Made by a program: the position numbers and the translations under genes. From positions 1 to 64,000 of the forward strand of contig NZ_JBGFGP010000104.1 in assembly GCF_041224545.1 (NCBI RefSeq): a DNA stretch of 64,000 bases. The letters run 5' to 3'. The notes under the pieces are model-generated. The model was given only the letters and a program-made list of their open reading frames with translations, was not told where the DNA came from and ran no database searches. This stretch comes from Sedimentitalea sp041224545 (GTDB lineage: Bacteria > Pseudomonadota > Alphaproteobacteria > Rhodobacterales > Rhodobacteraceae). Shown here piece after piece: positions 7,610 through 16,090 of the stretch (position 1 is its first letter; each line of letters begins with the position of its first letter).

Positions 7610-7978
7610 ATGGTCACCGTCAAACCTCTAGACCCCGAATTTCCGATCCAACAGCAGCTTGGCATAGATGCCGGACCCGTGGTGCTGGTGAACCTGTTCA
7701 CCGTTGACGCGAGCGACCAAGACGCGCTGGAAGAAGCCTGGCGCAACGACGCTCTCTGGATGAAAAAGCAACCTGGCTACATCAGCACGCAGTTGCACAA
7801 AGCGATTGGCGAGAGCAGCATGTATCTGAACTACGCGGTCTGGGATTCCGTTGCAGATTTCCGCGCAGCGTTTTCACACCCGGACTTCCAGAAAGAGCTT
7901 AGCCACTACCCGTCAAGCGCAGTTGCAGCACCGCATCTCTTTGAAAAGGTTGCGATCGCGAACTGTTGCACAGCCTGA
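7610..7978 (+). CDS. Antibiotic-biosynthesis-monooxygenase (ABM) domain protein
   Basis: A 122-residue ferredoxin-fold ABM-family protein. The core VVLVNLFTVDASDQDALEEAW then PGYISTQLHKA and YLNYAVWDSVADFRAAF follow the family pattern of a cofactor-free oxygenase or small-molecule-binding dimer. The start has AAGGAGCAAATAA before the ATG. It diverges from marR and is followed after 40 bases by a small membrane-protein gene with its own strong ribosome-binding site, so the two are probably one transcript induced when MarR lets go. Detoxification of a quinone or phenolic compound is the usual theme of such pairs, but the substrate is not visible here. Confidence 0.85.
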   Translation: MVTVKPLDPEFPIQQQLGIDAGPVVLVNLFTVDASDQDALEEAWRNDALWMKKQPGYISTQLHKAIGESSMYLNYAVWDSVADFRAAFSHPDFQKELSHYPSSAVAAPHLFEKVAIANCCTA

Positions 7979-8018
7979 GGACGTCAACGCCTTAAGCGAG
8001 TCCAAGGAGGGCGCAGCC

Positions 8019-8501
8019 ATGAAGACACGTATCCATGCCGTTGCTGGCGGCATCGGCTTTCTGATGATCTTGCTGTTCTGGACTTCGACGATCATCACCG
8101 AGCTTTTCGCAAGTCATGAGACCATTGCCGCGACGAAGGCAATGATCCTTCGGGGCATGTGGATACTTATCCCGGCCATGGCGATTTCCGGGGCGTCAGG
8201 CATGGCAATGGGTCGCAAGCGCATGGACCCGCTCGCAATGGCAAAGAAAAAACGTATGCCGTTCATTGCGGTCAATGGTATCCTGATCCTGGTCCCCTGT
8301 GCCTTCTTCCTGGCCGGGAGAGCGGCTGCAGGTCAATTTGATGTTTTGTTTTATGCGGTGCAGGGGCTGGAGCTGATTGCGGGTGCTGCCAACCTGACCA
8401 TGATGGGCCTGAATATCCGCGACGGTCTGAAAATGACCGGTAAAATCGGGTCGGATGCAGTCGCTGCAGCAAAAAGAACCTCCCAAAAACGCGCCCTGTA
8501 A
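8019..8501 (+). CDS. Small integral membrane protein in MarR cassette
   Basis: A 160-residue protein with four predicted membrane helices (about residues 8-28, 44-64, 82-103, 110-130) and a basic C-terminal tail. The start ATG at 8019 is preceded by AAGGAGGGCGCAGCC, a strong ribosome-binding site, and the reading frame open further upstream is ignored. I do not recognise the family. Co-transcription with the ABM monooxygenase and control by the divergent MarR suggest a role in the same stress response, perhaps export or membrane protection. No transporter signature is visible. The 145 bases after it (8502-8646) hold no gene. Confidence 0.75.
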   Translation: MKTRIHAVAGGIGFLMILLFWTSTIITELFASHETIAATKAMILRGMWILIPAMAISGASGMAMGRKRMDPLAMAKKKRMPFIAVNGILILVPCAFFLAGRAAAGQFDVLFYAVQGLELIAGAANLTMMGLNIRDGLKMTGKIGSDAVAAAKRTSQKRAL

Positions 8502-8646
8502 CATAGGAAAGCCCTGCCGGTCTTCTCGTGGCCAATGCCATTCCGCGCCTCACAGGCCAATGGCTCAATGGAGACGCGGCCTGTCATGACGCTGTGCCCC
8601 TGTCCGGGTCTGTCTTCTTGGCCTCACCGGCAACGGGAGATCGGCA

Positions 8647-9015
8647 TCATGAAACGGCGCGGGCGGTTTCGTCGCGCAGGTCTTTCAGTTCCTGAATCGC
8701 CTCTTCCAGTTGGGCACGCTGGTTTTCGAGTTCGCCCATCTGCCTGTCGGCCATCTCGACAAAGGCCTGCATCTGGACCTCGGTGCCTTCCTTTTCGTAG
8801 ATCAGCAGCCACTGGCGGATCTCTTCCAGCGCAAAGCCGTATTTGCGACCCCGCAGAATCAGCTTCATGCGCGCGGCTTCGCGCGGACCGTAGAACCGTG
8901 CGCGCCCGTCGCGGTCGGGTTGCAGCAACTCGATATATTCGTAATAGCGGAGCGTTCTCGGCGTGACGTCGAACTCAGCGCACATTTCCTTGAACGACAA
9001 TCGCATCTCGGTCAT
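8647..9015 (-). CDS. MerR-family regulator, paralogue of the one at 6261-6662
   Basis: A 122-residue MerR protein whose DNA-binding segment (KEMCAEFDVTPRTLRYYEYIE) is closely similar to that of the regulator at 6261-6662. It has the same REA-region helix MKLILRGRKYGFALEEIRQW and a coiled coil ending in LKDLRDETARA. ATG 9015 is chosen because the HTH begins within ten residues; the longer open frame is antisense to the thioesterase gene and is not credible. It diverges from the thioesterase pair at 9148. Probably a metabolite-sensing regulator of acyl-CoA turnover, by analogy with its neighbour. Confidence 0.87.
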   Translation of the reverse strand: MTEMRLSFKEMCAEFDVTPRTLRYYEYIELLQPDRDGRARFYGPREAARMKLILRGRKYGFALEEIRQWLLIYEKEGTEVQMQAFVEMADRQMGELENQRAQLEEAIQELKDLRDETARAVS

Positions 9016-9147
9016 CAGTCTCTTCCCCCCGTCTGGGCAAATCGTAGGATGATGTCCGCAGGAGCGCAACAGGCGGGCTTGCCCTTTTGGTGCAGGAGCG
9101 GTCATAAGAATGCCGGAACAGGCCCGGAACAGGCAAGGACGGCAAAG

Positions 9148-9567
9148 ATGGTGGACAAGGCCAAACTCGCGCGGCAATTCATCGAGGCAATCCCCCATTG
9201 CCGCGCGCTTGGCATGATGCTGACGGAGATCGGGGACGGCATGGCAAAGATCGAGATGCCCTATGACGCCAAGCTGGTCGGAGACCCCAAGACGGGGGTT
9301 GTTCATGGTGGTGCCGTGTCGGCAATCATGGATACCTGTTGCGGAGCGGCGGTGATGAGCCACCCGAGCGCGCCGGACAGCACGGCCACCATCGATTTGC
9401 GCATCGACTACATGCGGGGCGCGACGCCGGGACAGACGATTGTCACCACCGCCCACTGCTATCATATCACCCGCAATGTCGCCTTTGTCCGGGCCAAGGC
9501 GGTGGACGACGATACCGGGCGTCCGGTGGCCACGGCGGCGGGCTCCTTCACGGTGGAGAAACGCTGA
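9148..9567 (+). CDS. PaaI-type hotdog thioesterase
   Basis: A 139-residue single-hotdog acyl-CoA thioesterase. The family signature is visible as TGVVHGGAVSAIMDTCCGAAV (about residues 50-70) and the central strand ATIDLRIDYMRGATPG. Such enzymes hydrolyse (hydroxy)phenylacetyl-CoA or medium acyl-CoA and recover CoA. The ATG at 9148 follows AAGGACGGCAAAG. Its stop overlaps the start of a second thioesterase gene (TGATG at 9565-9569), and both diverge from a MerR regulator. Two adjacent, related hotdog genes suggest an old duplication forming a heteromer or two specificities. Confidence 0.88.
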   Translation: MVDKAKLARQFIEAIPHCRALGMMLTEIGDGMAKIEMPYDAKLVGDPKTGVVHGGAVSAIMDTCCGAAVMSHPSAPDSTATIDLRIDYMRGATPGQTIVTTAHCYHITRNVAFVRAKAVDDDTGRPVATAAGSFTVEKR

Positions 9568-10088
9568 TGGCGCGTCCCCGTCCCGAACCGATGCAGGTGG
9601 TCAAGCAACGCCGCGATTCCGCGCTCAACGCGCTGGTGCACGAGGTGCCGTATATCCAGTTTCTCGGCATCGAATTCGAGCGTCGCGGCGATGAACTCAC
9701 CGGGCTGTTGAATTTTGACGAAAAGCTGATCGGGAATCCCTATCTGCCTGCGATTCATGGCGGTGTGACGGCGGCGTTCCTCGAGACCACCTCGATCATC
9801 ACGCTGAGCTGGTCCTATCTCTGGCCCGAAATCGAATCCGGCGCGATCGATCTCGAACAGATGGCGGCGGGCGATCTGCCGCGACTGCCCAGGACGATCG
9901 GTTTCACCATCGAATATCTGCGCTCAGGTCTGCCGCGCGATGCCTATGCCCGCGCCACGGTGACCCGCGCGGGCCGCCGCTATGCCTCGGTCCTGGTCGA
10001 AGCCTGGCAGGACAATCGCGACAAGCTGTTCGCGCAGGCGTCCGGACGGTTCCTGATGCCACCCAGGGACGGTCCGGATGGTGGCTGA
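9567..10088 (+). CDS. Second PaaI-type hotdog thioesterase
   Basis: A 173-residue hotdog-fold thioesterase, longer than its neighbour through an insertion at about 80-105 (WPEIESGAIDLEQMAAGD). Signature: LPAIHGGVTAAFLETTSI (about 60-77) and RTIGFTIEYLRSG. It lacks the typical HGG-x-x-x-x-x-x-D acid: the aligned position is E (ET), so catalysis may differ. The start ATG at 9567 overlaps the previous stop, and its 3' end overlaps the MATE gene start by 11 bases, making a three-gene coupled unit. Confidence 0.86.
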   Translation: MARPRPEPMQVVKQRRDSALNALVHEVPYIQFLGIEFERRGDELTGLLNFDEKLIGNPYLPAIHGGVTAAFLETTSIITLSWSYLWPEIESGAIDLEQMAAGDLPRLPRTIGFTIEYLRSGLPRDAYARATVTRAGRRYASVLVEAWQDNRDKLFAQASGRFLMPPRDGPDGG

Positions 10089-11409
10089 CCCCGGCGGGCA
10101 GATCACGCATCGGCGTGTTCTGAGGATCGCCGTTCCCATCGTTATTTCCAATGCCACCGTGCCGATCCTGGGCGCGGTGGATACAGGCGTGGTCGGACAG
10201 CTGGGCGAGGCGGCGCCCATCGGCGCGGTGGGGATCGGTGCGATCATCATCTCGTCGCTCTACTGGTTTTTCAATTTTCTGCGCATGGGCACCACCGGCC
10301 TGACAGGGCAGGCGCTGGGGGCCGGACGGATGGGCGAGGTCACCGCCATCCTGACCCGCGTCATCATGATCGGCGCCGTGGGCGGGCTGACGATCCTGGC
10401 GTTGCAGGGGCCGCTGTTCTGGGCGGCGTTCCAACTGTCGCCGGCGTCCGAACAGGTCGAAGGTCTCGCGCGCGGCTACATGAAGATCCGTGTCTGGTCG
10501 GCCCCGGCGGCCATCGCGATTTTCGGCGTCACCGGCTGGCTCATCGCGCAGGAACGCACCCGTGCGGTTCTGGTGCTGCAACTTTGGATGAACGGTTTGA
10601 ATATCGTGCTGGACCTGTGGTTCGTGCTCGGTCTTGGCTGGGGCGTGAACGGCGTTGCCTTTGCCACCTTCCTTGCCGAATGGACCGGTCTGGCGCTGGC
10701 GCTCTGGCTGTGCCGCGCGACGTTTTCAACGCCCGCCTGGCGCGACTGGGCCCGGGTGTTCGACAAGGATCGCCTGCGCCGGATGATGCTGGTCAACATC
10801 GACATCCTGATCCGGTCCCTGATGCTGATGGGCATTTTCGTCTCGTTCCTGTTTCTGGGGGCCGACTTTGGTGACGTGACGCTCGCCGCCAACCAGATCC
10901 TGTTGCAATTCATCGAGATCACTGCCTATGCGCTCGACGGTTTCGCCTTTGCCGCAGAGGCGCTGGTCGGGCAGGCGGTGGGTCGCGCCAGTGTCGATCA
11001 CCTGCGCCGGAGCATCGCCGTCTCAACGGTCTGGGCGTTGCTCGGAACCGCGCTGCTGACGCTGGTCTTTGTGTTCTGGGGCGGGGACATCGTCGATCTG
11101 ATGGCAAAATCCCCCGAGGTTCGCGCCGAGGCACGCGAATACCTGAACTACATGCTGCTGGTTCCGGTTCTGGGGGTGGCGAGCTGGATGCTGGACGGGG
11201 TTTTCATCGGCGCCACCCGCACGGCGGACATGCGCAATATGTCGATCCTGTCGACCGTCGCTTTCGTGGTCGCGGTGGCGCTGCTGGTGCCCTCCTATGG
11301 CAACCACGGATTGTGGATCGCGTTCCTGTTTTCCTTCGTGGCACGGGCCGTGACGCTGGGCGCACGCTATCCCGCGCTCGAACGCGCCACGGCGGCGGGC
11401 GCGCTCTAG
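10078..11409 (+). CDS. MATE-family multidrug/metabolite exporter (DinF-like)
   Basis: A 443-residue inner-membrane antiporter with about twelve hydrophobic helices arranged as two repeats, beginning HRRVLRIAVPIVISNATVPILGAVDT, which is the conserved MATE helix 1 with P and D. These proteins export cationic drugs or metabolites using a Na+ or H+ gradient. The start overlaps the 3' end of the second thioesterase gene. The TAG stop (11407-11409) lies inside the palindromic repeat at 11406-11512, so the repeat supplies the end of the gene; the last residues (TAAGAL) may have been altered by it. Confidence 0.92.
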   Translation: MVADPGGQITHRRVLRIAVPIVISNATVPILGAVDTGVVGQLGEAAPIGAVGIGAIIISSLYWFFNFLRMGTTGLTGQALGAGRMGEVTAILTRVIMIGAVGGLTILALQGPLFWAAFQLSPASEQVEGLARGYMKIRVWSAPAAIAIFGVTGWLIAQERTRAVLVLQLWMNGLNIVLDLWFVLGLGWGVNGVAFATFLAEWTGLALALWLCRATFSTPAWRDWARVFDKDRLRRMMLVNIDILIRSLMLMGIFVSFLFLGADFGDVTLAANQILLQFIEITAYALDGFAFAAEALVGQAVGRASVDHLRRSIAVSTVWALLGTALLTLVFVFWGGDIVDLMAKSPEVRAEAREYLNYMLLVPVLGVASWMLDGVFIGATRTADMRNMSILSTVAFVVAVALLVPSYGNHGLWIAFLFSFVARAVTLGARYPALERATAAGAL

Positions 11410-11512
11410 TGCGTTTCGCGATTAACTTGAAACATCTCGCACCACCTAATGCGTTGAAATCTTTGATTTCAGACAGCGTCAGGTGATTCAGGTTTATCGC
11501 GAAATGCTATAG
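11406..11512. repeat. 107-bp palindromic intergenic repeat
   Basis: The outer arms CTAGTGCGTTTCGCGAT (left) and ATCGCGAAATGCTATAG (right) are near-perfect inverted repeats. The inner part TGAAATC-TTT-GATTTCA (centre 11462-11464) is a perfect 7-bp stem, and the middle pairs imperfectly (CACCTAATGC with GCGTCAGGTG). The left arm is about eight bases longer. The shape is that of a small non-coding palindromic mobile or REP-like element rather than a terminator, since no T-run follows. It separates plus-strand MATE from minus-strand arsC. Confidence 0.75.
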
Positions 11513-11525
11513 GGGCGTTCAGAGG

Positions 11526-11870
11526 TCAGACAAGCTCCAGAACGCGCTCCGGTGGTCGGCCGATCACGGCGCGCCGACCCGAGATCGCCAGCGGGCGTTC
11601 GATCAGGATCGGATGGTCGGCCATCGCCTGCAGCAGTATGTCGTCGTCATCGGTCTTGCTCAGCCCCAGTTCGCGAAACAGCTTTTCGCCGGTGCGCATC
11701 ATCTCGGCCACCGGCGGGCGGCCAAGCGCGGCATGGGCATGTTTGATCTGTTGCAGGGTGGGCGCGTCGTCCAGATAACGACGCTCTTGAAACGCCGCGC
11801 CGCTGTCGCTCAGGAGTGCCAGCGCCTGCCGCGACTTGGAGCAGCGCGGATTGTGCCAAATCTCTATCAT
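11526..11870 (-). CDS. arsC: ArsC-family (YfgD-like) thioredoxin-fold reductase
   Basis: A 114-residue ArsC-family protein. The active-site loop HNPRCSKSR places the redox cysteine at C10, and the family C-terminus reads LIERPLAISGRRAVIGRPPE. Glutaredoxin-linked arsenate reductases have this arrangement, but the NPRCSKSR form is typical of the YfgD branch, for which arsenate reduction is less certain. There is no arsenite pump or ArsR gene nearby. The start overlaps the pyrD stop (ATGA), so it is translated with pyrD. Confidence 0.85.
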   Translation of the reverse strand: MIEIWHNPRCSKSRQALALLSDSGAAFQERRYLDDAPTLQQIKHAHAALGRPPVAEMMRTGEKLFRELGLSKTDDDDILLQAMADHPILIERPLAISGRRAVIGRPPERVLELV

Positions 11871-12925
11871 AACCAGTCCTCTCGGTTGCTGCCGACCGCA
11901 TCGGCGACGTTGTCGAAGCCATCCCGTTCCAGCAACCGGTCGAGCCCGGCGACGATCTCGCCAACCAGCGACAGGCCGCCATACACCAGTGCCGTATAGA
12001 GCTGTACCGCAGAGGCCCCGGCACAGATCTTGGCATAGGCCTGCTCGGCATTGCCGATGCCGCCGACACCGATCAGGGGAATGTCGCCGCCAAGCGTCGC
12101 GCTCAGACGCGCCAGCACGCGGGTCGAGCGTTCGAACAGTGGGGCACCGGAGAGACCTCCGGCCTCGTCCCGATGCGGGCTCTGCAACCCCTCGCGCGAC
12201 AGGGTGGTGTTGGTCGCGATGATGGCGTCGATGCCGGCGTCACGCGCGACATCGGCCACGTCGGTCAACTCGGCCTCGTCCAGATCGGGTGCGATCTTGA
12301 GGAAGACCGGCAGCGGATGCCCGAGCGCGTCGCGTGTCTCCATCACCCCGGTCAACAGGGCTGCCAGCGCCGCCTTGCCTTGCAGGTCCCGCAGTTTTTC
12401 GGTGTTGGGAGACGAGACATTGACCGTTGCGAAATCCAGATGCGCCCCGCAATGGCGCAGCACGCTGGCAAAATCCGCGGGCCGGTCGCTGCTGTCCTTG
12501 TTGGCCCCGAGGTTCAGTCCGATGACCGCATCGCCCGGGCGTGTGGCGATCCGTGTGCCGATGGCGTCCATGCCCTGATTGTTGAACCCGAACCGGTTGA
12601 TCGCGGCGCGATCTTCGGTCAGCCGAAACAGGCGCGGACGCGGGTTGCCTTGCTGTGCGCGCGGCGTGGCGGCGCCGACCTCGACAAATCCGAAACCGGC
12701 ACGGGCGAGGGGGGCAAGCGCCTCGGCGTTCTTGTCGAACCCGGCGGCAAGGCCCACCGGATTGGGCAGCGTCATCCCTGCAACACGGGTGCGCAGCCGG
12801 TCCGAAGTCAGCGTGCCCGGCGCCGGCGCCAGACCCGCTTTCAGCGCCCGCATCGCCAGCCCATGCGCGGTTTCGGGGTCAAGCCGATGAAGTGCGGCCA
12901 GGCCGAGTTTTTCCAGCAGGCTCAC
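11867..12925 (-). CDS. pyrD: Dihydroorotate dehydrogenase (quinone), class 2
   Basis: A 352-residue FMN enzyme that oxidises dihydroorotate to orotate with quinone as acceptor, the fourth step of pyrimidine synthesis. The N-terminal membrane-associating helices (residues 1-40), GLAAGFDKNAEAL, the NLGANKDS phosphate-binding region and VNVSSPNTEKLRDLQG with the class 2 catalytic serine are all present. The C-terminal GVGGI and KICAGASAVQLYTALVY close the barrel. It is full length. It overlaps by four bases with DUF952 upstream and arsC downstream, forming a three-gene minus-strand operon. Confidence 0.96.
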   Translation of the reverse strand: MSLLEKLGLAALHRLDPETAHGLAMRALKAGLAPAPGTLTSDRLRTRVAGMTLPNPVGLAAGFDKNAEALAPLARAGFGFVEVGAATPRAQQGNPRPRLFRLTEDRAAINRFGFNNQGMDAIGTRIATRPGDAVIGLNLGANKDSSDRPADFASVLRHCGAHLDFATVNVSSPNTEKLRDLQGKAALAALLTGVMETRDALGHPLPVFLKIAPDLDEAELTDVADVARDAGIDAIIATNTTLSREGLQSPHRDEAGGLSGAPLFERSTRVLARLSATLGGDIPLIGVGGIGNAEQAYAKICAGASAVQLYTALVYGGLSLVGEIVAGLDRLLERDGFDNVADAVGSNREDWL

Positions 12926-13260
12926 ACCATGCCCTCCGGAAAGCGATGCACCCCGTCAACCAGCGGCAGGGGTGCGTTCCAGAGCACGTCTGACAGGCGC
13001 AATTCGCGATAAAGATGCGGGAACAATGCACCGCCACGCGACACCTCCCATTTCAGGGCCTCACCCAGGTCATCCGTGTCCAGCGCGAGCAACACCAGCC
13101 CTTCGGCGCCGGCGAAATGCCTGGCGGCGGTCTCGGCGGCCTGTTCCGCAGTCGAGAAATGCACGAACCCGTCGGCCAGATCGACCGGCGCGCCACGGGT
13201 CGCGCCCTCGGTCCTGAGCGTGTCCCATTCTTCGCGACGGAATATCTTGTAGATCAGCAT
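12922..13260 (-). CDS. DUF952 family protein
   Basis: A 112-residue small cytosolic protein with the family pattern YKIFRREEW near the start and DGFVHFSTAEQAAETAARHF at about 30-49, ending in the PHLYRELRL strand. DUF952 proteins resemble an ADP-ribosyltransferase-like or glutathione-transferase-related fold and their biochemical role is not settled. It overlaps the pyrD start by four bases, so is first in the DUF952-pyrD-arsC operon, and diverges from the 5'-nucleotidase gene across 138 bases. Confidence 0.88.
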   Translation of the reverse strand: MLIYKIFRREEWDTLRTEGATRGAPVDLADGFVHFSTAEQAAETAARHFAGAEGLVLLALDTDDLGEALKWEVSRGGALFPHLYRELRLSDVLWNAPLPLVDGVHRFPEGMV

Positions 13261-13398
13261 TTGCGCGGTTTGCCCTGCCGGTCAGCGGCGGTCAAGCCTC
13301 TATGCCGCTTGCGGCGTCACGTTGCCCGATCCGCTTTGACAAGTCCGCAAAAGCGGCGCAGGGTTCAGGGGTGTACCGGAACCATGAGGAGTCCGACC

Positions 13399-14964
13399 AT
13401 GATGAAAACGCTTCTGCTCTCTGCCGCGACGATTGCCCTGACAACCGGCTCCGCGCTGGCGGATTACACGCTGCACGTGATTCACGTCAACGACATGCAC
13501 AGCCGTATCGAACCGATCAGCAAATACGACTCGACCTGCAGCGCCGAAGACAACGCGGCGGGCGAGTGTTTTGGCGGATACGCGCGGGTGGCGGCAAAGG
13601 TCGCGCAGCTTCGCGAGGAACTGGCCGGTGAGAATGTCGTGGTTCTGGATGCGGGTGACCAGTATCAGGGGTCGCTGATGTACACCACCTACAAGGGCGA
13701 CGTGGAAATCGAGTTGATGGACCGCATCGGGTTCGACGCGATGGCGGTGGGCAACCATGAATTCGACGATGGTCCGCAGGGTCTTGCAAAACTCGCCGAC
13801 GGGGTGTCGTTCCCGGTGATCTCGGGAAATATCGACGTGTCGCGGTCAGACCTGTTGAAGGGCAAGGTTCGCAACCACGTGGTTCTGGAGCTGGGCGGCG
13901 AAAAGATCGGTATCGTCTCGGCGCTGGCCACCGATACGGTCGAAACCTCGAAACCGGGCGAGGCGGTGATTTTTCAGGACGAGATCGACAGCCTGAGCGC
14001 CGATGTGGCGATGTTGCAGGACGAAGGCGTGAACAAGATCATCGCGCTGAACCATGTGGGTGTGAACAAGGACATGGAAATCGCCGGGGCGGTCGCGGGT
14101 CTTGATGCGGTCGTGGGCGGTCACTCGCATACGGAATTTTCCAACACCGTGGACGGTGCCATGGCCTATCCGACGATGGTGGGTGATGTTCCGGTGGTTC
14201 AGGCCTATTCCTATTCGAAATACCTGGGGCACCTTGTTCTGACCTTTGACGACGACGGCAACGTGATCGATGCCACGGGCAATGCTATCCTGCTGGACGC
14301 GTCGGTTGAGGAAGACCCCGCGATTGTCGCGCGGATTGCCGAGCTGGCCGGGCCGATCAACGAGATGAAAACCCGCGTCGTGGCCGAGACATCCGAACCG
14401 ATCGAGGGCGGGCGCGAGGTTTGCCGTGTCGCGGAATGCCAGATGGGCAACCTGATCGCCGATGCGATGCTGGCGCGCGTCGCCGGTCAGGGGATCGAGA
14501 TCGCGATCCAGAACGGCGGGGGCATACGCGCATCGATCGATGGCGGCGAGGTGACGATGGGCGAGGTCCTGACGGTTCTGCCGTTCCAGAATACCCTGTC
14601 CACCTTCCGGGTGAACGGCGCGACCATTGTTGCGGCCCTGGAAAACGGTGTCAGCAAGATCGAGGACGTCGCAGGACGCTTTGCCCAGGTTGCGGGCATG
14701 AGCTATGCCTATGATGCGTCCAGACCGGCGGGCGAACGGGTGTCTGACGTGATGGTCGGCGGCGCGCCGATCGATCCGGACAAGGTATATGGCGTGGTCA
14801 CCAACAACTACGTGCGCAACGGCGGTGACGGGTACGCGATGTTTTCGGGCGACGACAAGAGCGCCTATGATTTCGGCCCCGATCTGGCGGATGTGACGGC
14901 GGAATACCTTGCCGGTATCGGGCCGTACCAACCCTATCTGGATGGGCGCATCGTCGAAAAGTGA
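13399..14964 (+). CDS. Periplasmic 5'-nucleotidase / 2',3'-cyclic phosphodiesterase family protein
   Basis: A 521-residue exported metallophosphoesterase. The signal peptide is MMKTLLLSAATIALTTGSALA with cleavage likely at residue 21 or 22. The two-metal site is complete: D and H in HVIHVNDMHSR, D in LDAGDQYQGS, N and H in VGNHEFDDG, H in LNHVGVN and HxH in GGHSHTEF. The C-terminal nucleotide-binding domain has IAIQNGGGIRASIDGG and YVRNGGDGY. It releases phosphate and nucleoside from extracellular nucleotides. The start at 13399 follows ATGAGGAGTCCGACC. No phosphate-control box was identified. Confidence 0.93.
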   Translation: MMKTLLLSAATIALTTGSALADYTLHVIHVNDMHSRIEPISKYDSTCSAEDNAAGECFGGYARVAAKVAQLREELAGENVVVLDAGDQYQGSLMYTTYKGDVEIELMDRIGFDAMAVGNHEFDDGPQGLAKLADGVSFPVISGNIDVSRSDLLKGKVRNHVVLELGGEKIGIVSALATDTVETSKPGEAVIFQDEIDSLSADVAMLQDEGVNKIIALNHVGVNKDMEIAGAVAGLDAVVGGHSHTEFSNTVDGAMAYPTMVGDVPVVQAYSYSKYLGHLVLTFDDDGNVIDATGNAILLDASVEEDPAIVARIAELAGPINEMKTRVVAETSEPIEGGREVCRVAECQMGNLIADAMLARVAGQGIEIAIQNGGGIRASIDGGEVTMGEVLTVLPFQNTLSTFRVNGATIVAALENGVSKIEDVAGRFAQVAGMSYAYDASRPAGERVSDVMVGGAPIDPDKVYGVVTNNYVRNGGDGYAMFSGDDKSAYDFGPDLADVTAEYLAGIGPYQPYLDGRIVEK

Positions 14965-15019
14965 GGCGCCACGGTGAACCGGGCCTTTCGCCGCCCGCAG
15001 CCGCGGGATAGGGACTGGC

Positions 15020-16090
15020 ATGGCTCTCAAATTCGATAACCTGACCGATCTTTTCGCGCATGGTTTTGATACCGTGATCGACGTGCGCAGCCCGGCGGAA
15101 TTCGCCGAGGATCATCTGCCGGGGGCGATCAATCTGCCGGTCCTGGACAACCAGGAACGCGCGCAGGTCGGCACGATCTATAAACAGCAGAGCCCGTTCC
15201 TGGCACGCAAACTGGGTGCGGCGCTGGTGTTTCGCAATGCGGCGCATCATGTCGAGACCGCGCTGCGCGGCTTTGACGGGGGGTGGCGGCCGCTGGTCTA
15301 TTGCTGGCGCGGTGGACAACGGTCCGGTTCTTTCGTCTGGATGCTGCGCGAAATCGGTTGGCGGGCCGAGGTGGTCGAAGGCGGCTATCGCACGTATCGG
15401 CGGCTGGTGAACGCGGCGCTGTATGACGTGCCGCTGGCGCATCGGCTGATTGCGCTGGATGGCTATACCGGCACCGCCAAGACCGAGTTGCTGCATCGGC
15501 TGCGATCGGAGGGGGTGCAGGTTCTCGACCTCGAAGGACTGGCGGGGCATCGCGGCTCGCTGCTCGGGCGGATGGCCCGGCCGCAGCCGGGCCAGAAGGC
15601 GTTTGAAAGCGCCTTGGCCCGCGCGTTGAACGGTCTCGATCCATCGCGGCCGGTGGTGATCGAGGCCGAGTCCAGCAAGATCGGCGAGCGCATCCTGCCG
15701 CCCAGTCTCTGGGCCGCGCTCAGACATGCGCCGCGCCTGACCCTGAGCGCACCGCTTGCGGCGCGAACGGCGTATCTGGTGCGCGCCTATGACGACATCC
15801 TGTCGGATGGCGAGCGGATGATGGATCTGCTTGGCGTGCTGCGCGCCTTTCGCGGAAATGCTGTGGTGGATGGTTGGTTCGATCTGATCCGGGCAGGGGA
15901 CAAACACGGGCTGACCCGGGCGCTGATGGTGCAGCATTACGATCCGGCCTATGACAAGTCGCGCAAGGCCGCATCGGCGCCGGTTCTGGCCGAACTGACA
16001 CTCGACACTCTGGACTATGCCGGGCTGGAGCGTGCCGCTGCGCAGATCGCGGGGATTGTGCAGGCTCAGGCGTTCTCGAGCGCGATATAG
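15020..16090 (+). CDS. mnmH: tRNA 2-selenouridine synthase
   Basis: A 356-residue enzyme that replaces sulfur of 2-thiouridine at wobble position 34 by selenium, through a geranylated intermediate. It has an N-terminal rhodanese domain with active cysteine C95 in VYCWRGGQRS and a C-terminal P-loop domain with Walker A GYTGTAKT (148-155) and VVIEAESSKIG. Its selenium donor is selenophosphate, made by SelD. The selD-containing gene lies on the opposite strand and the two 3' ends overlap by 25 bases. This is the standard partner pair for the selenouridine trait; selA and selB are not in the window. Confidence 0.95.
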   Translation: MALKFDNLTDLFAHGFDTVIDVRSPAEFAEDHLPGAINLPVLDNQERAQVGTIYKQQSPFLARKLGAALVFRNAAHHVETALRGFDGGWRPLVYCWRGGQRSGSFVWMLREIGWRAEVVEGGYRTYRRLVNAALYDVPLAHRLIALDGYTGTAKTELLHRLRSEGVQVLDLEGLAGHRGSLLGRMARPQPGQKAFESALARALNGLDPSRPVVIEAESSKIGERILPPSLWAALRHAPRLTLSAPLAARTAYLVRAYDDILSDGERMMDLLGVLRAFRGNAVVDGWFDLIRAGDKHGLTRALMVQHYDPAYDKSRKAASAPVLAELTLDTLDYAGLERAAAQIAGIVQAQAFSSAI

